Source: Morella rubra (taxonomy: Eukaryota > Streptophyta > Magnoliopsida > Fagales > Myricaceae). Taken from it: a stretch of DNA of 64,000 bases. The stretch is from the NCBI GenBank assembly GCA_003952965.2, contig CM025849.1, positions 28,368,900-28,432,899 on the forward strand, given 5' to 3'. The notes below the pieces were generated by a model. It did no database searches. It worked only from the letters and a program-made list of their open reading frames with translations, and had not been told where the DNA came from. The translations under genes and the position numbers were made by a program. Of the stretch, positions 61,417-64,000 are shown in pieces. The first letter of the stretch is position 1. Each line of letters starts with the position of its first letter.

Positions 61417-61960
61417 TCATATTCATTAGGTAAACCAAACAGCTATGCATTAAAGCAAGTATCCTAACAGCTATGCATTAAAGCAAGTATCTATTTATAA
61501 GTAAGTAGTTTTTTTTTTAATTTAATATATCGTTTATGTGTAACTTAATTACTCTCAAATAAAACTTCTGATAATAGACGAGTAGTGGCCTTTGGTTACG
61601 TCCCTTTATGATCATATGATCTTGTACTTAACTCAATCCCTTTAACTATTTTTTAACAAACACCCATAATACTCTCTCTAGATTTTTAGATTACATCCAA
61701 ATTTAAAAAAAAAAAAATCAAAATTTTCATTTGCCAAACAGTACTGGTGATGTTTGGTAATGAAAATTTCTCAAAATTGTGTCATTACAGAAATTTCTTC
61801 TTCTAATGGGGCTAGTCCTTCATTGTTCTACCAAAAAAAAAAATTAAAAATCTTGAATAAATTACAGAAAAATACAAAATAAAATAGACACAAATTGAAT
61901 TAAATAATAATTATGCGAATAAAATTAGAAAAATTTATAGAAAAAATATATATGGCCCTT
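61417..61960. repeat. TNL upstream-spacer, continuation after the hAT
   Basis: This matches 378-900 of the window closely (AT-rich, poly-A rich). A 29-bp direct duplication of 'acagctatgcattaaagcaa' lies at about 61440-61495. No gene. Confidence 0.7.
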
Positions 61961-61962
61961 CA

Positions 61963-62280
61963 AATCATGGATGCCATTAGTGACTTTACGGCTTGTTCAA
62001 GTAAAATGGCAAGAGATTTGAGCGCATGGGAAGAAGAGAGGTTGGTGGAATGGTGATATATGGTAGCGAACACTAGTCCATATGACGAAACTTCTAGGTG
62101 GGTGCAAGAGTGACCATGATCGTATAGTCCAAAGTGAGTGGCCCCATTGGTTCTGTCTTTAATATTCTTTTGTTTAATGGAAAAAAAACCACCTAGAAGT
62201 TGCATCTGGTATCTACCGGCCGAACCCGAAACCAATTTCCTCCTACTTCTTTAATTAATCTTTTGAGTTCCGCGATCTAA
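61963..62280 (-). pseudogene. TNL leader relic without TIR
   Basis: The minus strand reads LKSLAILLEQAVKSLMASMI and then leaves TNL homology exactly after the start of the coding region. The leader matches TNL-C's (42.58-42.87 kb), while beyond it (62.28-64.0 kb) the upstream sequence matches TNL-B's. All TIR, NB-ARC and LRR sequence of this unit is gone, replaced by the spacer ending at 61960. A recombination or deletion junction lies near 61965. Confidence 0.7.
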
Positions 62281-63211
62281 AACCAACTGCCCTTCCACCA
62301 TTGTCAAGCAGGGAAGAACCATCACTCTTTGGCAGTTGTTGGGTTAGGCCCAAATGGAATATGCCACAACTTTTAGTCGAATTCTTTGGAAGTTTCTATG
62401 GTCGTCTCTCCGGATCTCACGCATCTTGTCTCTGATCTCTGTCTGTCACGAGTGCCCTGCATCAAAAAATAATGGCTGCTGTGGAGAATTTTGAAGGGAA
62501 TATCCCGCTCTCTGGTCTTCCTAATTTGGTTCTCTCCAGTAATAACTCCTGGATTCCTCCGTAGGGTTATCCTAGAGTTTCTGTACTTGCTTAGAAAAAA
62601 AAAATATATTCTTTTGTAGGGATTTCTTTTATAATTCCGTATGGCTCGTGACATCGGTGGCTAGAAAGGGCCTTACCCACCTTGTTTCTACTCATCCGGT
62701 AGTGGGTGATTTTAGTAGCAATTGCCTTGCCCCTTCGATAAGAAAATGACTTACGAAATATATAATATTTTTTTCTTAAAAAATAAAAAGAACTTCAAGT
62801 CCCATCAGCTTTTATTTATTAATTTTTACCCTCACTAGGTAAGATGAGAAGGATGGGTGGGTTACCTCTTTGCTTTCAGGAGGGGCATAAGCAATTAGAT
62901 ATGCTGAGGAAAAACCTTCTTTTTCAATTAATGTGTTAGAATATAAATTATTTAAGTATCACATTCGTTAAAAAAGTGAGTTTTTTTGTATTGCGTTTTG
63001 TAAAAAGGCATTTTATATACAAATTAAAAATATATTGAGAAATAAAGATGTAGCCCTTTGAGGTTTTTACTGTAGACGTAGATCTCTTCAAACAAAATCA
63101 CCTTAAGTGTTTTTTTTCTATCTTCCTCTTTTCTCTTATTTCAACATAGTTCAAAGCCTCTTTTGTTTATCGATTTTTCGTGTCTCCATCACCGACCACC
63201 ATTCACTGTAG
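62281..63211. repeat. copy of the TNL-B upstream spacer
   Basis: This is collinear with 28300-29406, including 'gctgctgtggagaattttga' and 'ggatgggtgggttacctc'. It ends in the same target-site word, cactgtag (63204-63211), ahead of the same hAT insertion. No gene. Confidence 0.8.
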
Positions 63212-64000
63212 CAGTGGCAGAACGAGAGGGTAGCGAACCAGGGCGGTCGCTACCCATTGTTCTGCCCAAAATAAAATTTTAGATGTATTTTTTTATTTTT
63301 TTTCATAAGTTGGCTTGGGCCGATACCCATTAGGCCCAGGCCAATTAAAGCTTTATCCTAAGCGGGACTTAATTGACTAAGTGGAGAAGTTATAGGCTCT
63401 TTGTTACTTCTTGTTTGAAGTTGTTCTTTCTTTATTTTACTATTTGCTCTTTTGCTGCCATGTTACTAAAAATGGTCTTTCTAGCAGAATTTGTTTTGTT
63501 TGTTAGTGTTCCTTTCACTTGGTGCTCTAAATGAAAAAAAATTGTTATTTTTTGGGGGCATTCGAAGCCATGGACATTGGAGAGCATGATCCCAATGAGG
63601 GTTAGTCAAAACTCAAAACCTTCACCAGTTTCAAGAGGTGAATCTTTGATGGGGAAAGATATACATTGGGATTTTAAAAGTCTAATAATTAGAGAGATTT
63701 GGGCAGTATTGGGATAATGGATTTGAATTTTATAATAATTAGAGGGGTTGTAAGTCATGTGTATTCAGCTGTTTTGTTTTGTTTTGTTTTGTTTTAGATA
63801 ATGGATAAGTTTGTTGATAAAAAACCACACAGCGTGAAGTCGTCTAATACTTCTAACGTGGCTACTAATTCTGAAACTGATAGTAGTTCAAAAAGATCTC
63901 ACATTATGTTTAGTCCGAATGATATTGTTACTGAAGTTCGAAGCCATTTTGTAACATTTTTCAAAATATACAAATTCGTAAATCCAATTGTCACCTCTCA
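63212..64000 (+). mobile_element. hAT element, 5' part (runs off the window)
   Basis: The left terminus cagtggcagaac lies after target word cactgtag. It is closely similar to 29407-30180. The transposase start is better preserved here (ATG at 63801). The right end lies outside the window, so this copy may be full length or deleted like its sister. Confidence 0.8.
63801..64000 (+). CDS. hAT transposase N-terminus (partial, truncated by window edge)
   Basis: ATG 63801 starts MDKFVDKKPHSVKSSN, then NSETDSSSKRSHIMFSPN, and the frame stays open through FVTFF. The acidic/basic, Ser-rich N-terminus fits plant hAT transposases. The zinc finger, catalytic DDE residues and dimerisation region would lie downstream, outside the window. 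Activity cannot be judged. Confidence 0.5.
   Translation, partial: MDKFVDKKPHSVKSSNTSNVATNSETDSSSKRSHIMFSPNDIVTEVRSHFVTFFKIYKFVNPIVTS

Overview
The window is nuclear DNA from a flowering plant, almost certainly a eudicot. The evidence is a cluster of TIR-NB-ARC-LRR (TNL) resistance genes, which grasses lack, with the usual TNL intron positions, AT-rich spacers and plant transposons (Ty3/Gypsy LTR, CACTA, hAT, the 'putative plant transposon protein' family). A woody eudicot is a guess only; the species cannot be named from sequence. No tRNA, rRNA, CRISPR array or organellar block was seen.

Layout. All TNLs lie on the minus strand. 1-10.3 kb: a copy of a TNL upstream spacer (1-1.0 kb), then nested transposon debris: a probable 3.9 kb solo LTR (2604-6535), a broken plant-transposon-protein gene (~6.68-7.45 kb) and the start of a CACTA transposase (9.61-10.16 kb). 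10.37-10.86 kb: a TIR-only relic. 12.1-18.8 kb: TNL-A, the best preserved gene, broken by one 1-nt deletion, with possible transmembrane tail exons downstream. 21.3-23.2 kb: inserted transposon sequence carrying a 418-codon reading frame with one in-frame stop. 23.6-28.1 kb: TNL-B. 29.4-30.4 kb: an hAT element. 33.5-35.45, 45.1-48.1 and 48.4-51.4 kb: three copies of a long repeat that each carry a scrap of a TNL LRR-linker exon. 37.4-42.6 kb: TNL-C. 52.2-52.9 kb: a CACTA end. 53.1-59.2 kb: TNL-D, a recent duplicate of TNL-A. 60.4-61.4 kb: an hAT element that captured part of a BTB/POZ gene. 62-64 kb: a TNL leader with no TIR, followed by a copy of the TNL-B upstream region with its hAT insertion.

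How the parts relate. Each TNL has five recognisable exons: TIR; NB-ARC; LRR linker; LRR; C-terminal C-JID-like domain. Splice phases agree between copies. All four carry frameshifts, so the locus is either a mostly decayed birth-and-death cluster or an assembly with residual single-base indel errors. Nested transposon insertions with exact target duplications, including one with its empty site in the window, give relative dates for several duplications.

All calls come from reading the sequence by eye. Family names rest on recalled motif similarity, not a database search.
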